This document shows positions 24,278 to 32,832 of a stretch of DNA of 39,208 nucleotides, piece by piece. The stretch comes from JBGSKY01 sp041740995. Its GTDB lineage: Bacteria; Planctomycetota; Planctomycetia; Pirellulales; Pirellulaceae. Within the stretch, counting starts at the first letter, position 1. Each line of letters opens with the position of its first letter. Location: assembly GCA_041740995.1 (NCBI GenBank), contig JBGSKY010000152.1, positions 1 through 39,208 of the forward strand, written 5' to 3'. A program made the translations under genes and the position numbers. The notes beneath the pieces were generated by a model. The model was not told the origin of the DNA. It searched no databases and worked only from the letters and a program-made list of their open reading frames with translations.

Positions 24278-26584
24278 TTAGCGGACAAAATAGTTGGCTT
24301 CGGCATTTTGAATCGGTTGGCGAGCTGAATTTGATCGGGACTGATTACCCGCTGGGCTCAATCGCCTTTGACGCTCGTTCATCGTTTGTGGAACCGTACC
24401 AGTTTGTGGTTCAGGCATTTCTTCCAAGTCCGACGGATCAATTGATGGAGAGGATTGTATTTTCTCTGGTTCAACCGCCGCGGGCGATCGATTCTCTAAA
24501 CGTCCAGCGTTAGGTCCCAGTTCGGTTAGCGAGGTGATTGGCTGGCGGTCCGACATCGCATTGGTGCCGATCATTTGCTGGTAAGGACCTTCTGATATCA
24601 CACCTGGTCTGCTAGCTCCGTAAGGCAGCGGCGTTCCAGCGGCTCGTTCGCGGGCATGTTCTTGAGCGTCCCAGTAAGCCTTCTCTGCCCATGGCCCTTC
24701 TTCCAAGGCGATGTTGTTGTATTCCAACAGCGACCCTTTGAGCAGGTGAATCTGGACAATTGACTTGTTGTATTCCGACAAAGCCCGAAAATATTCTTGC
24801 TGAGCTCGAGCGCGGCGTTCTTGAGCACGAAGTAGATTGTCAACAATCTGTTCTTGCTTAAGGTCGGTCGTTCCAACTTCAAAAACATCTTGCCACGACT
24901 TCGCATCGCGTTCGCTGGCAGCCCATTGGTTAAGCTTGATTTGTGTCTGTTCGTGATGGCTCTTCATTAAGTTCAAGTTTTCCGCTAACTCGAAATTCAA
25001 CGCCATTTCCTTCTCACGCAACACTTCAATTTCGCGAGCCAGTTGTAGTTGGCTGTTGCGAACGATGCTCAATTGACGCCGAGCTCCAAAGGCTGGCGGT
25101 ATGTATTCCATTCGCAAGGAAGCCTCTTGATAGTTGCCACCTAGCAGCTCTTCGAAGGCACTAGCTGGTCCGGATGGAAAAGCAGCATTGCCTCCGCTGC
25201 GACGCGATAGCGAATTGCCCACACCCAACCAACGGTAGAGCGCCGACACGTTCAGCTCAGGCAAAACCTGATTCTTTGCCGAGACCAATTCCAGTTCCCG
25301 TTGTTTGATGATCCATTGTTGCTGGCGAAGGTCGATATTTCTTGTCAAAGCTTCACCTAACGCGGCGTACCAATCAAATTCGACGCGGGCAGTGGTCGGT
25401 TTGTCACTTGGACGCAGCAGGCGGCCATCGCTGGATGCCCAACCCATCAAATAACGGAGCTCACGTTCGCGTCCGAAGACACCCGGATCGGCACCAGGCA
25501 AATTTCCACCAGTCAATGCGAGCTCGGTTTGAGCCTGAAACTGATGCACTTGCGCCTGAGCTTGAGCTTCAGAATAAGTCTTACCCTGTCCTAAATCGAG
25601 ATTCGCTTTGGTCACTCGCCATGCATCTAGCGCACTGTCGCGAGCAACCTTTGATGTCTCAACGTTCCAATAAGCGAAATATAAATCCCAATAGGAGTTT
25701 TCAACTTCTTTGATCAGGTTTCGAATCCGTTCCTCGTATTGGTTCAACGAAATGTCTTCATTGATCCGTGCCAAGACAACTGGAATTCGATTGACCATTG
25801 CACCGCGTCCACGCATCAACGGGTGCTGCAATTGGACTTCGACGATTTGTGTGTAGTCTTCTGGAAATTGTCGACCAGTGCCCGGGGCGGGAATGTTATT
25901 AAAGCTGTAAAGCGTCTGTGTCCGAGCAGTCGTCACACCACCGGTCGCCAATCGCTTGCTGATCGCGTTTTGATATGTTACGTCGTCCGCTTGGAATTGT
26001 TGTGGATTGAATGGGTTGAGTGGCCCAACGTTCCGAGCGCGATCCGTTTGGTTGTACGATACAAACGAAGAGTATTGAGCATCAAATTCCGATAATGCAT
26101 CTTCGACACCGCCCGTCTGATTCGCCCGCGCTGCGCCTCGTGGTAAAGTACGATTACCATTGCCATCGATGACCTGCGGTTGCGTGCTAGCTGTGCTAGA
26201 CGTAATCGCTGGATCGAAAGTGGTGTTCAACTGTGACGAAGGGCTCGACAGAATCGAGGTTGCAATGTTACCCGTATTCTGAGTGCTGCCTGGAACGGCG
26301 CGCACCAGCTTCGTATTGGCCAGCGCATAGGCGATACACTCCTCTAGAGTGATGTCCATGAACTCGTAGTCATGGTTATCGACCGATAGCGGCTCATAGG
26401 ATTGGGTCGCTTCTGGAAGCGATTCAATGTTGAGATCTGGGTATTCGATCTCGGTCGCTTTATCCAAGAAGTGGGCGAGGTCACCTCGATCGTTCAGATA
26501 GAACGGTTGCGTAGGATGGCAACCGGTCAAAAGAACGGCGCTAACCTGAAGACCAGCAATCCAGCGTATTACGTTTTTGTTCAT
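24278..26584 (-). CDS. TolC-family outer-membrane efflux lipoprotein, extended
   Basis: This outer-membrane channel subunit for tripartite pumps or type I secretion has 768 residues, much longer than the usual 450-500. It starts with a lipoprotein signal (VSAVLLTGC, Cys near residue 22). An insert of about 110 residues, rich in Ser/Thr/Asn/Gln, follows the first helix pair (DITLEECIAYALANTKLVRA near residue 80). The OEP repeats follow (IKEVENSYWDLYFAYWNVETS near residue 290; LDLGQGKTYSEAQAQAQVHQ, then the second repeat LNFELAENLNLMKSHHEQT). The last 130 residues are Pro/Ser/Arg-rich and probably disordered. It may pair with the RND pump 18 kb away, but that is inferred; no pump gene lies beside it. 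Confidence 0.92.
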   Translation of the reverse strand: MNKNVIRWIAGLQVSAVLLTGCHPTQPFYLNDRGDLAHFLDKATEIEYPDLNIESLPEATQSYEPLSVDNHDYEFMDITLEECIAYALANTKLVRAVPGSTQNTGNIATSILSSPSSQLNTTFDPAITSSTASTQPQVIDGNGNRTLPRGAARANQTGGVEDALSEFDAQYSSFVSYNQTDRARNVGPLNPFNPQQFQADDVTYQNAISKRLATGGVTTARTQTLYSFNNIPAPGTGRQFPEDYTQIVEVQLQHPLMRGRGAMVNRIPVVLARINEDISLNQYEERIRNLIKEVENSYWDLYFAYWNVETSKVARDSALDAWRVTKANLDLGQGKTYSEAQAQAQVHQFQAQTELALTGGNLPGADPGVFGRERELRYLMGWASSDGRLLRPSDKPTTARVEFDWYAALGEALTRNIDLRQQQWIIKQRELELVSAKNQVLPELNVSALYRWLGVGNSLSRRSGGNAAFPSGPASAFEELLGGNYQEASLRMEYIPPAFGARRQLSIVRNSQLQLAREIEVLREKEMALNFELAENLNLMKSHHEQTQIKLNQWAASERDAKSWQDVFEVGTTDLKQEQIVDNLLRAQERRARAQQEYFRALSEYNKSIVQIHLLKGSLLEYNNIALEEGPWAEKAYWDAQEHARERAAGTPLPYGASRPGVISEGPYQQMIGTNAMSDRQPITSLTELGPNAGRLENRSPAAVEPEKIQSSPSIDPSDLEEMPEPQTGTVPQTMNERQRRLSPAGNQSRSNSARQPIQNAEANYFVR

Positions 26585-26917
26585 ATTCCGGGGGATCCGA
26601 CCTTAGTGTTTCACGTCGATCAATTGGCCACTAGATCCGATCCGTATCGGCTAGCAGCTTTGCAAGCTTTCGGCCTGCATCCGTTGACCAGATCGCTTTT
26701 AGGCGATCACGTGCTACGACAAAGCACAATTTGCCCCCCCGGGCGTTGCGAGTTTGACATCAAAAACCAAGCCCCCCGGCTTATTTTGGTCGTTGATAGA
26801 CGAAACTTGCTAAAAGAGTTATCGGCAAGCTTGGCGGCAAACTTTGACGATTGCGAAGAATATTCTGACGTTTTTTCAGATGACTAGAATCGCCAGCAAT
26901 TTTAGAGGCTTGTCGAT
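26585..26917. other. Intergenic region, no gene recognised
   Basis: This is the upstream region of the TolC gene and the downstream region of the small dimerisation-like protein. A plus-strand frame is open through it but shows no family motif and starts inside the TolC gene. A terminator-like hairpin lies at 26761-26782. Confidence 0.4.
26761..26782 (-). terminator. Candidate intrinsic terminator of the small DHp-like gene
   Basis: On the minus strand AAGCC and GGCTT form a five-pair stem with a GGGG loop, followed by GGTTTTTG. It lies about 136 bases after the stop of the gene at 26918. The stem is short, so the call is tentative. Confidence 0.3.
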
Positions 26918-27148
26918 TCAATCACATTGAAGTTTAGCTATCAAGTCAATCATATCGGTCAAAGGTTCAATTCCCTTGGACTCAATCATCTGACAGATCT
27001 CCTCGAACTCCGAAGGATTTTGTCTCAGCTCGCGGAGCAAATGAATGCTCATGCTGACAACGGACAATGCTGAACGCATGTCGTGAGCTAATTTTCGGCG
27101 GCTCAAGGATTCCTCAGCCTGCTTCTCCGCTTCACTGGAAACATCCAT
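26918..27148 (-). CDS. Small stand-alone protein resembling a histidine-kinase dimerisation domain
   Basis: This is a 76-residue, wholly helical protein. Residues 18-45 read RRKLAHDMRSALSVVSMSIHL, which resembles the H-box of HisKA kinases (LxHDLRxPL), with H22 as the possible phosphoacceptor. A second helix follows after a short turn (EFEEICQMIESKGIEPLTDMIDLI), as in the two-helix DHp hairpin. There is no ATP-binding domain. It could be a phosphotransfer (Spo0B/ChpT-like) protein, an orphan kinase remnant, or unrelated. It stands alone, with TolC far downstream and FAH-family upstream on the same strand. Confidence 0.6.
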   Translation of the reverse strand: MDVSSEAEKQAEESLSRRKLAHDMRSALSVVSMSIHLLRELRQNPSEFEEICQMIESKGIEPLTDMIDLIAKLQCD

Positions 27149-27273
27149 AGTAGATCAACTCCATCTAAGCCTGTCAGAACTATTTTCCGTAGCGAAATTC
27201 GCCATCGCTCCAGTTTCCACTGCTGCCGCGATCCGCTCAACCTTCGCTTCAAAGAAATCGGAATTTTGTCGTG

Positions 27274-28134
27274 CTACAAAAGCCTAACGCAACGATTGCT
27301 TAGCTTTCCGATTTGCTCGATTTCAATTTCAACGACATCATTATCCTGTAAATATCGCGGCGGTTTGCGAGCCGTCCCTACACCAGGCGGAGTTCCGGTA
27401 TAAATCACGTCACCGGCATTTAATGTCATCACTTGAGAGATATAGGAGACTAGCTCCGCCGGCTTGAAAATCATCTCGCGTGTGTTTCCGTTTTGCATCA
27501 GCTCGCCATTAATCTTGCACGTAATTGCTAGCTCATTTGGGTTCGGGACTTCCGATTTTTTGACGATTGCTGGCCCCAACGGAGCGAATGTATCAAAAGA
27601 CTTTCCTAAGAACCATTGTTTTGCTGGCTTGCCAGTTTGCCAATCGCGAGCAGAAACATCATGGCCGACGCTATAGCCAAAAATTGCTTCTTCAGCCGCT
27701 GTCACATCGACGTTTTTGGCGTCGCTGCCCAGCACAACCACCAGCTCAGCTTCGTAATCAACTTTGTCGCTGACCGGCGGCAGCACGATAGCTTCGCCAT
27801 CACCGACCATAGCGGTAGCCATTTTGCAGAACACAATCGGCTCGTCTGGAATCGCTGCACCGGTTTCCGCGGCGTGATCGCGATAATTCAGACCAATACA
27901 AAGGATCTTGCCGGGCTTGGAAATCGGAGCCAGCAACTGCATCGGCTCGTCGTTTACACCCAGCCGCTTTGAGAGATACAAAATCCGCTGTTCGAAATGC
28001 GACCACCGCTTTATCAAATCCACAGTGTCGATCGGCAAAGTTGGATCGGCCAAGGTGATGTCTTGAATTCCGGAGCTAGTCAGAAGCCCCCAACCGACCG
28101 AAAGGTCAGAACGGCGAAACCTGCAAATCTTCAT
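27274..28134 (-). CDS. Fumarylacetoacetate hydrolase family enzyme
   Basis: This is a 286-residue metal-dependent enzyme of the FAH family. The family includes fumarylacetoacetases, oxaloacetate decarboxylases, acylpyruvases and homoprotocatechuate isomerases/decarboxylases. An N-terminal region (1-70) precedes the conserved GLNYRDHAAETG (about residues 81-92). The metal ligands appear as an EAE motif in YEAELVVVLG, then the HDVSARDWQ segment with its Asp. The KSFDTFAPLGP loop follows, and near the end DVIYTGTPPGVG. The catalytic layout is complete. It has no signal peptide. The neighbours do not name a pathway, so the substrate is unknown. Confidence 0.93.
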   Translation of the reverse strand: MKICRFRRSDLSVGWGLLTSSGIQDITLADPTLPIDTVDLIKRWSHFEQRILYLSKRLGVNDEPMQLLAPISKPGKILCIGLNYRDHAAETGAAIPDEPIVFCKMATAMVGDGEAIVLPPVSDKVDYEAELVVVLGSDAKNVDVTAAEEAIFGYSVGHDVSARDWQTGKPAKQWFLGKSFDTFAPLGPAIVKKSEVPNPNELAITCKINGELMQNGNTREMIFKPAELVSYISQVMTLNAGDVIYTGTPPGVGTARKPPRYLQDNDVVEIEIEQIGKLSNRCVRLL

Positions 28135-28216
28135 AAGCGCAAATCGAAAGAGGAATTTTCATAATACCCCGTGAATTGTACCCGCGAACCAACGATCTAA
28201 CGAGGCTTGTTCGAGC

Positions 28217-29212
28217 CTAGAACGTGATTGCCTGTGCCGGAATGCACAAGATTGGAAGCGAGAGCGACAAAATCCCAAGTATCGCTCGCGGCCAGCCAAT
28301 TTGCACTGAATCATCGCGACTTGGAGGATGTCGCAATCGTAGCAGTAAAACTAACCCTAGCATCACCGCAAAAAAGTACTGGTTGTTGACGACAATATAA
28401 GCAATCGCGCCGACAAAGGCAGCTCGAGCGATCCAAATCGAATGATGCCCGAACAAGCCAAAGATTACATGGCCTCCATCAAGCTGGCTCATCGGCATCA
28501 TGTTCAATCCGGTGACGAGCAAACCAATCCAAGATGCCATCAACAAGGGTGACGCGACGGATGTAGAAAATCCATTCGCGTTTTCCATTGCGTGTGTTCC
28601 CAATAGGCTGTCAAGAATCTGTAGAAAAAGTGGCTCCCCAAGACGCAGACCGCTCGCGATAGAATAGGCTGGGCTGCTGGGATAAATCAACCCGATCGCG
28701 GCAAGCGGCAAAACGACGGCCAAACCAGCTAGCGGGCCTGCAATTCCGATATCAAAAATCTGTCGACGGTCAGCGGCGCGGCCGTCCATCATGATTAGCG
28801 CGCCCATCGTGCCAAACGCATTGAATGGAAATGGAATAAAAATCGGATATGACGACTGCACTCGATAGACAAGCGTCATTAAAAAGTGCCCCATCTCATG
28901 AGCAAGCAAAATTCCGATGAGAGCTGCCGAAAAGACTAACCCAGTTTGCCAATTGGCGATGAATGATTGCCGGATATTGATCGCCGAGCCTTGCAGAAAA
29001 GACTGCTCAATGGCTGCTTCAGGTGCCCAAGTCGTGACACCGGCCCAAAACGTTGAAATCAACGTCAATATCAGTAGGAAAAGTGGCCAACCCCATCGGC
29101 GTTTCGGTTCATAATCCGTCGCAAAGTCTATTTTTGCGGGGGCCGGTTCATCGCGCAATCTCTCTAGAACACGTTCAGTTTCCGACGGGAAGCTATCCAA
29201 GCTGTTCGACAA
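28217..29212 (-). CDS. M50 (site-2 protease-like) membrane metallopeptidase
   Basis: This is an intramembrane zinc protease. With the start used here (TTG at 29212, AAGGA eight bases upstream) it has 331 residues. The frame stays open without ATG to 29323, where a TTG would add 37 unremarkable residues. Several membrane helices are visible. The active site is in LLAHEMGHFL (H105, E106, H109). The third ligand motif is MSQLDGGHVIFG (D245). Between them is PFPFNAFGTMGALI with a GTMG loop. The arrangement fits the S2P/SpoIVFB clan, like cyanobacterial and planctomycete homologues without PDZ domains. Substrates may be membrane-bound regulators; no sigma or anti-sigma factor is adjacent. Confidence 0.9.
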   Translation of the reverse strand: MSNSLDSFPSETERVLERLRDEPAPAKIDFATDYEPKRRWGWPLFLLILTLISTFWAGVTTWAPEAAIEQSFLQGSAINIRQSFIANWQTGLVFSAALIGILLAHEMGHFLMTLVYRVQSSYPIFIPFPFNAFGTMGALIMMDGRAADRRQIFDIGIAGPLAGLAVVLPLAAIGLIYPSSPAYSIASGLRLGEPLFLQILDSLLGTHAMENANGFSTSVASPLLMASWIGLLVTGLNMMPMSQLDGGHVIFGLFGHHSIWIARAAFVGAIAYIVVNNQYFFAVMLGLVLLLRLRHPPSRDDSVQIGWPRAILGILSLSLPILCIPAQAITF

Positions 29213-29550
29213 AACTTTGGTCCTTCGTATTGGCAATTTTCCAGGCGAGCCGGTTCTCTCTACGCTGAGCAATAAAACAGCGCTTGTAAGCAAACTGCTG
29301 TATGCCGCGCCCCCGTTTTTCAACTTGACACCGCAGCACTACAGTATACGTCGATCAAGCTGCCACGGCTCGGTCAATAGCTTACGACAAAACCACATCA
29401 GCGCGAATTGCTGATGGAGCACCAATGGATTGTCGGACGAATTGAAAGACGAACAATCCCAAAATTCGCTCGCGACGCGACCCAGACGTCTGAGTTTAGC
29501 CGATGGAAATAATAGATGCTCTCGAAGAAGCGTCTTTTGTCGCGAATCAA
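29213..29550. other. Upstream region of the M50 gene, no gene recognised
   Basis: It holds the end of the secreted repeat protein gene at its right edge and the probable promoter of the M50 protease. Nothing else stands out. Confidence 0.35.
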
Positions 29551-30192
29551 TTACTGGCTAATGATCACGCCATTGCGAAAGATTGGCGTGGGGCTCACTT
29601 GCCGCGGTTGCGTATTAGAAGTTCCGGGACGATTGGCGGTCGACTGTCCATTGCTTGGAACGGCCCCAGGAGTCGTTGTGGCATTGTCGATCAGCGACCA
29701 GCGGCGACCGCTTAGGTTTGATGCGGCATTCCATTGAACATTTGGAACAAACAAAAGTGACTGGATGGCTGAACCGTTAATCCTAGCAGTTCCCCAATCG
29801 GTATCAATCGTCAGCTGTTTGATATCCGTTGCTCCAGTAATTGAGTCACCGTTGAGCATGACAACGGTCGTGCTAACGTCTTCGCCAGACGCGAGCCGGA
29901 CACCAGCAACTTCGCCCAACGGAATGCTCGCTTCGCCAAAAGAAGTTTTCATCGACAGTTGAGTCGTATCAACGAGCGTCCCGCTGATCTTGTTGCCGTT
30001 GAGCAAGTCGACCGAGAGAGTTAGCGGTCTGACCTTTGGATCGATCTTTTCCGCCGGAATGCCATTTTCCACGGCTACAGCTTCTGCAATTGCTTCATCG
30101 CCATTTTCTTGGGCTACTGCGTTACCTGCGTTGAACGGCCCAAGAGTAGCGGCGGTCAATGCAAACGAGCGGACAAAATTGGCAAATTTCAT
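29551..30192 (-). CDS. Secreted protein with two internal repeats, unknown function
   Basis: The protein has 213 residues from the ATG at 30192; AGGA eight bases upstream and a signal peptide (FVRSFALTAATLGPFNAGNAVA, cleaved before QENG) support this start. Two copies of a beta-rich motif follow. The first, at about 60-100, reads DLLNGNKISGTLVDTTQ then SFGEASIPLGEVAGVRL; the second, at about 109-148, reads VMLNGDSITGATDI then DWGTARINGSAIQSLLF. Similar NGxxxxG motifs occur in secreted planctomycete proteins, but I do not know a function. The C-terminal 50 residues are Pro/Ser/Asn-rich. Confidence 0.75.
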   Translation of the reverse strand: MKFANFVRSFALTAATLGPFNAGNAVAQENGDEAIAEAVAVENGIPAEKIDPKVRPLTLSVDLLNGNKISGTLVDTTQLSMKTSFGEASIPLGEVAGVRLASGEDVSTTVVMLNGDSITGATDIKQLTIDTDWGTARINGSAIQSLLFVPNVQWNAASNLSGRRWSLIDNATTTPGAVPSNGQSTANRPGTSNTQPRQVSPTPIFRNGVIISQ

Positions 30193-30337
30193 ATCGCGAA
30201 TCCTGGGGGAACGAAGTCGTTCGGGCTTTCGAAAACAAAACAAAACTGCGGCCTTCCGCATAGCCAATAGACTAATTGCTATGGCTCAAAAGTCACGTAA
30301 AAAACCGCGTGTCATCAGGCTACTGCTCGAAACCGCC

Positions 30338-31426
30338 CTAGTTAAAAAGGAAATGACAGATGTCGCCATCTTGCATGACGTAAGATTTGCCCTCCACACG
30401 AAGCTTTCCGGCCGAGCGAATATCCTTTTCCGTCTTGTGCATTTCCAAGTCGGGTAGCGAGTAAACTTCGACCCGAATAAAGCCTTTTTCGAAATCAGTG
30501 TGTATGACGCCTGCCGCTTGCGGAGCCGTTGCACCGACCGAGACGGTCCAGGCACGAACTTCTTTTTCTCCGGCTGTAAAATAGCTCTGGAGCCCCAGCG
30601 TTCGATAAGCTTGGCGGGCGACCACGGCCAGCGCCGGTTCGGCCAATCCGACCGCTTCCAACATTTCGTCGCGGTCGGCACCAGTCAATTCTGAAAGCTC
30701 CGCCTCTAGCTTTGCGCAAACGACGACAACTTCAGCGCCGCCGAGTGCGGCTTGTTGGCGGACCGCAGCGACGATTTCGCCGTCGCCTTGCAAATTGTCT
30801 TCGTCCACATTGGCGACGTAAAGAATCGGTTTCGCGCTGATCAAACCAAAACTGGCAATCGATTTCTCAAGCGGTTCCGCGAGTGTCAGCGAGCGCAACG
30901 GTTTCTCTTCCAGACAATGTTTCAAGCATTCTTGGATTGCTTGGACTCGCAACTTTGCTTCTTTGTCGCCGGATTTGGCAGCCCTTTCGGCCTTGGGCAG
31001 CGCGGTCTCTAGGAGCTGGATATCGGACAACAACAATTCTAGTTCTATGGTCTGCATATCCGCGACAGGATCGACTCGGCCGGCGACATGCGTCACATCT
31101 GGATCAGAAAAACAACGCACAACTTGCAAAATTGCGTCGACTTGCCGAATGTGCGTTAGAAATTTATTTCCCAGACCTTGGCCCTCACTTGCGCCTTTAA
31201 CAATGCCCGCGATATCGACCAGCTTCAGGATCGCGGGAATCGTTTTCTGAGGCACGATGTAATTTGTAATTCGCGTAAGCCGATCGTCGGGGATGCTAAC
31301 GATGCCTTCATTGGGCTCAATGGTGCAGAACGGATAATTGGCCGCCTGAGCCGCTCCTGTACCCGTCAACGCGTTGAATAAGGTGCTTTTGCCAACATTT
31401 GGCAATCCCACAATCCCAGCTTCCAT
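30338..31426 (-). CDS. ychF: Redox-regulated ATPase YchF (OLA1)
   Basis: This is a 362-residue translation-associated P-loop ATPase of the Obg/HflX superfamily. G1 is GLPNVGKST (residues 7-15) and G2/G3 are CTIEPNEG and LVDIAG. The G4 position reads NVDED rather than NKxD, which is the known YchF substitution that favours ATP over GTP. A coiled-coil domain (about 125-205) and a C-terminal TGS domain (about 275-360, with VGATAPQAAGVIHTDFEKGFIRVEV) complete the protein. The start ATG at 31426 has AGGAA upstream. Assignment is firm. Confidence 0.97.
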   Translation of the reverse strand: MEAGIVGLPNVGKSTLFNALTGTGAAQAANYPFCTIEPNEGIVSIPDDRLTRITNYIVPQKTIPAILKLVDIAGIVKGASEGQGLGNKFLTHIRQVDAILQVVRCFSDPDVTHVAGRVDPVADMQTIELELLLSDIQLLETALPKAERAAKSGDKEAKLRVQAIQECLKHCLEEKPLRSLTLAEPLEKSIASFGLISAKPILYVANVDEDNLQGDGEIVAAVRQQAALGGAEVVVVCAKLEAELSELTGADRDEMLEAVGLAEPALAVVARQAYRTLGLQSYFTAGEKEVRAWTVSVGATAPQAAGVIHTDFEKGFIRVEVYSLPDLEMHKTEKDIRSAGKLRVEGKSYVMQDGDICHFLFN

Positions 31427-31528
31427 CGCTGATTGTTCCTACAAAACTGACTAAAAATCCGACTGGACACTGCGTCCGGCGAGTTGGTACTGTCCGCCGC
31501 GAGACCTTCTCGGGCAGGCGAGCAACGC

Positions 31529-31545
31529 AAAGGGCTGATCCCTTT
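31529..31545. repeat. Short hairpin AAAGGG-CTGAT-CCCTTT
   Basis: The perfect six-base arms with a five-base loop lie in the intergenic region between ychF and the small gene at 31635. On the minus strand it reads CCGAAAAGGGATCAGCCCTTT, similar to the repeats at 31911 and 39155. It may be a member of one dispersed hairpin family. Confidence 0.5.
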
Positions 31546-31634
31546 TCGGTAAAAGTGCCTAGATGATACGCGCATTAGCGTGATTGTGTATTCCGAGTTC
31601 AAAAAACTTAAATAAGTGATTCACTGGAGTCAAA

Positions 31635-31886
31635 ATGCAAGACTTTAATTTTTTCCGCTGGGTCCGCGACGGCGTCAAGCAATCGGTGCTGCTGGGAGTC
31701 AGCGATGCGATCGAGACTATCGGTTCGCCAGACGATCCAGCCGACCTGCATCCTAGCATGGCTGCACTGCTGCAAGAAACTTCAGCCAGCCGCAGCGGCG
31801 CACCAAAAATTGTCAGCCGTGGCGGCAATTCCAATAACCGCAAACGACTTGGCCGCTCATTGAAAGACATTGAGCCACAGACCTAA
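31635..31886 (+). CDS. Small protein of unknown function
   Basis: This is an 83-residue protein with GGAG six bases before the ATG. It contains FFRWVRDGVKQSVLLGVSDAI, an amphipathic helix, and an Asp/Pro-rich centre. A basic C-terminus (SNNRKRLGRSLKDI) could bind nucleic acid. The sequence looks like a real planctomycete small protein, judging by its ribosome-binding site, composition and lack of overlap. I do not know a family or function. It is divergent from ychF. Confidence 0.65.
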   Translation: MQDFNFFRWVRDGVKQSVLLGVSDAIETIGSPDDPADLHPSMAALLQETSASRSGAPKIVSRGGNSNNRKRLGRSLKDIEPQT

Positions 31887-31910
31887 GAATCGTTCATCGG
31901 CAAACTGAGA

Positions 31911-31968
31911 ACCAATCCGAAAAAGGGCTTGCCCTCTCCGCTGGACCAACTGGGCAGACTCCATTGGT
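31911..31968. repeat. Diverged copy of the right-end hairpin repeat
   Basis: This segment aligns along its length with 39149-39208: both open with ACC(A/T)ATCCGAAAA, then a G-run, TGCCC, CTCTCCG, and later GGG and CAGAC. Its outer arms ACCAAT (31911-31916) and ATTGGT (31963-31968) form a perfect inverted pair. It is less symmetric than the right-end copy, as expected of a decaying repeat. Confidence 0.6.
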
Positions 31969-32182
31969 CGGGAAGGCTCTTCGGGGCGTTGGCAGACCAC
32001 CGACGTTCCAGATCGGTGTTGCCGCAATTTGCCTTGCAGTGCCTCGCAGCTTTTTCCTCACTTAGGCCAGGACCAGTCTTGGCTTTGCTAGGGGCTGGCG
32101 CGAAATAACTTCCCGATTTGCAGGGCACGTCAATCTGAAACTGAGCACTATTGGTTATGGTCCTAAATCTGCATTGGGACCC

Positions 32183-32278
32183 CCATGGGCTTGTCTCATG
32201 GGTGAACCAGCTTCGTGAGCGAACACCACGACGCTACACCAAAAGCCCCCAACGGGTTCATCCCGTTTGGTGAATCAG
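32183..32278. repeat. Two imperfect copies of a short hairpin repeat
   Basis: Copy one (32183-32210) and copy two (32250-32278) share the pattern GGG, CTTGT or TTCAT, (C)CC or CTC, then GGTGAACCAG or GGTGAATCAG. Copy two is a perfect hairpin AACGGG-TTCAT-CCCGTT. Copy one has CCATG/CATGG arms. They lie 67 bases apart. Confidence 0.55.
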
Positions 32279-32437
32279 TTTGCTTGATGCGTCAAGGAAC
32301 TTTCGCTCCGGTTGGAAGAACCCACACGGGGGCGGGAAAGACCCCACTGGACTCTTTCGGAGCGTTGAATGTCGCAGTTTTGATCTGCTATTAAACCGCG
32401 AAAAACGGAAGTTTGATTCAGAACAATTCCTAAGCTT

Positions 32438-32455
32438 GCCAGGACGGGCCCTGGC
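32438..32455. repeat. Hairpin GCCAGG-N6-CCTGGC
   Basis: The perfect six-base arms are at 32438-32443 and 32450-32455. There is no T-tract, so a terminator is unlikely. It is part of the hairpin-rich region. Confidence 0.4.
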
Positions 32456-32832
32456 CAATGTTAATAAGCCGCTGAAATCTGTTTCGTCGATTGTTAACGA
32501 ACGTTAGCTTTAAAAGCGGTTCAGTTCGCAGCGCCTACTTCGCGATCGGACCCTCTAAGTCCGCCGACGAAAGTCATCGCGATTCTCCCGTCTGCCCATC
32601 GATCATTGTCAGTGGTTTAAACTCTTGTGGCAGCCTTGGTACCCTATGATTGTCGTGCGTCTTCGATTATTTTGATCCACAGCAAGAAAGCGTTGATTGA
32701 CTGCCAGCGCAGTTGAACCGCTTTTTCGCATCGGGCGTAAGGGACGGGGTCTGTAGCGGTCAGCCAAACGGCTCAAGCCCCTCATCAACGCCTTTGTCGC
32801 AGACCACAGAAACGTAACTTGGGAGTGTTTGG

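Larger units (their letters stand above)
31887..32832. other. 946-base gene-free region with several hairpin repeats
   Basis: No credible gene was found; a minus-strand 81-codon frame at 31883-32128 overlaps the repeats and has no motif. The region holds a diverged copy of the repeat at the right end of the window (31911-31968). It also holds two imperfect copies of another short hairpin (32183-32210 and 32250-32278), a GCCAGG/CCTGGC hairpin (32438-32455) and a GU-containing hairpin (32066-32083). Its final part should carry the promoter of the ABC operon. Confidence 0.5.

Noticed and set aside
26402..26887. A 161-codon plus-strand open frame opposite the TolC gene
   Set aside because: More than a third overlaps the TolC N-terminus antisense; no start signal or family motif.
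31883..32128. An 81-codon minus-strand open frame
   Set aside because: It lies over the repeat copy at 31911 and has no recognisable feature; it starts next to hairpins.
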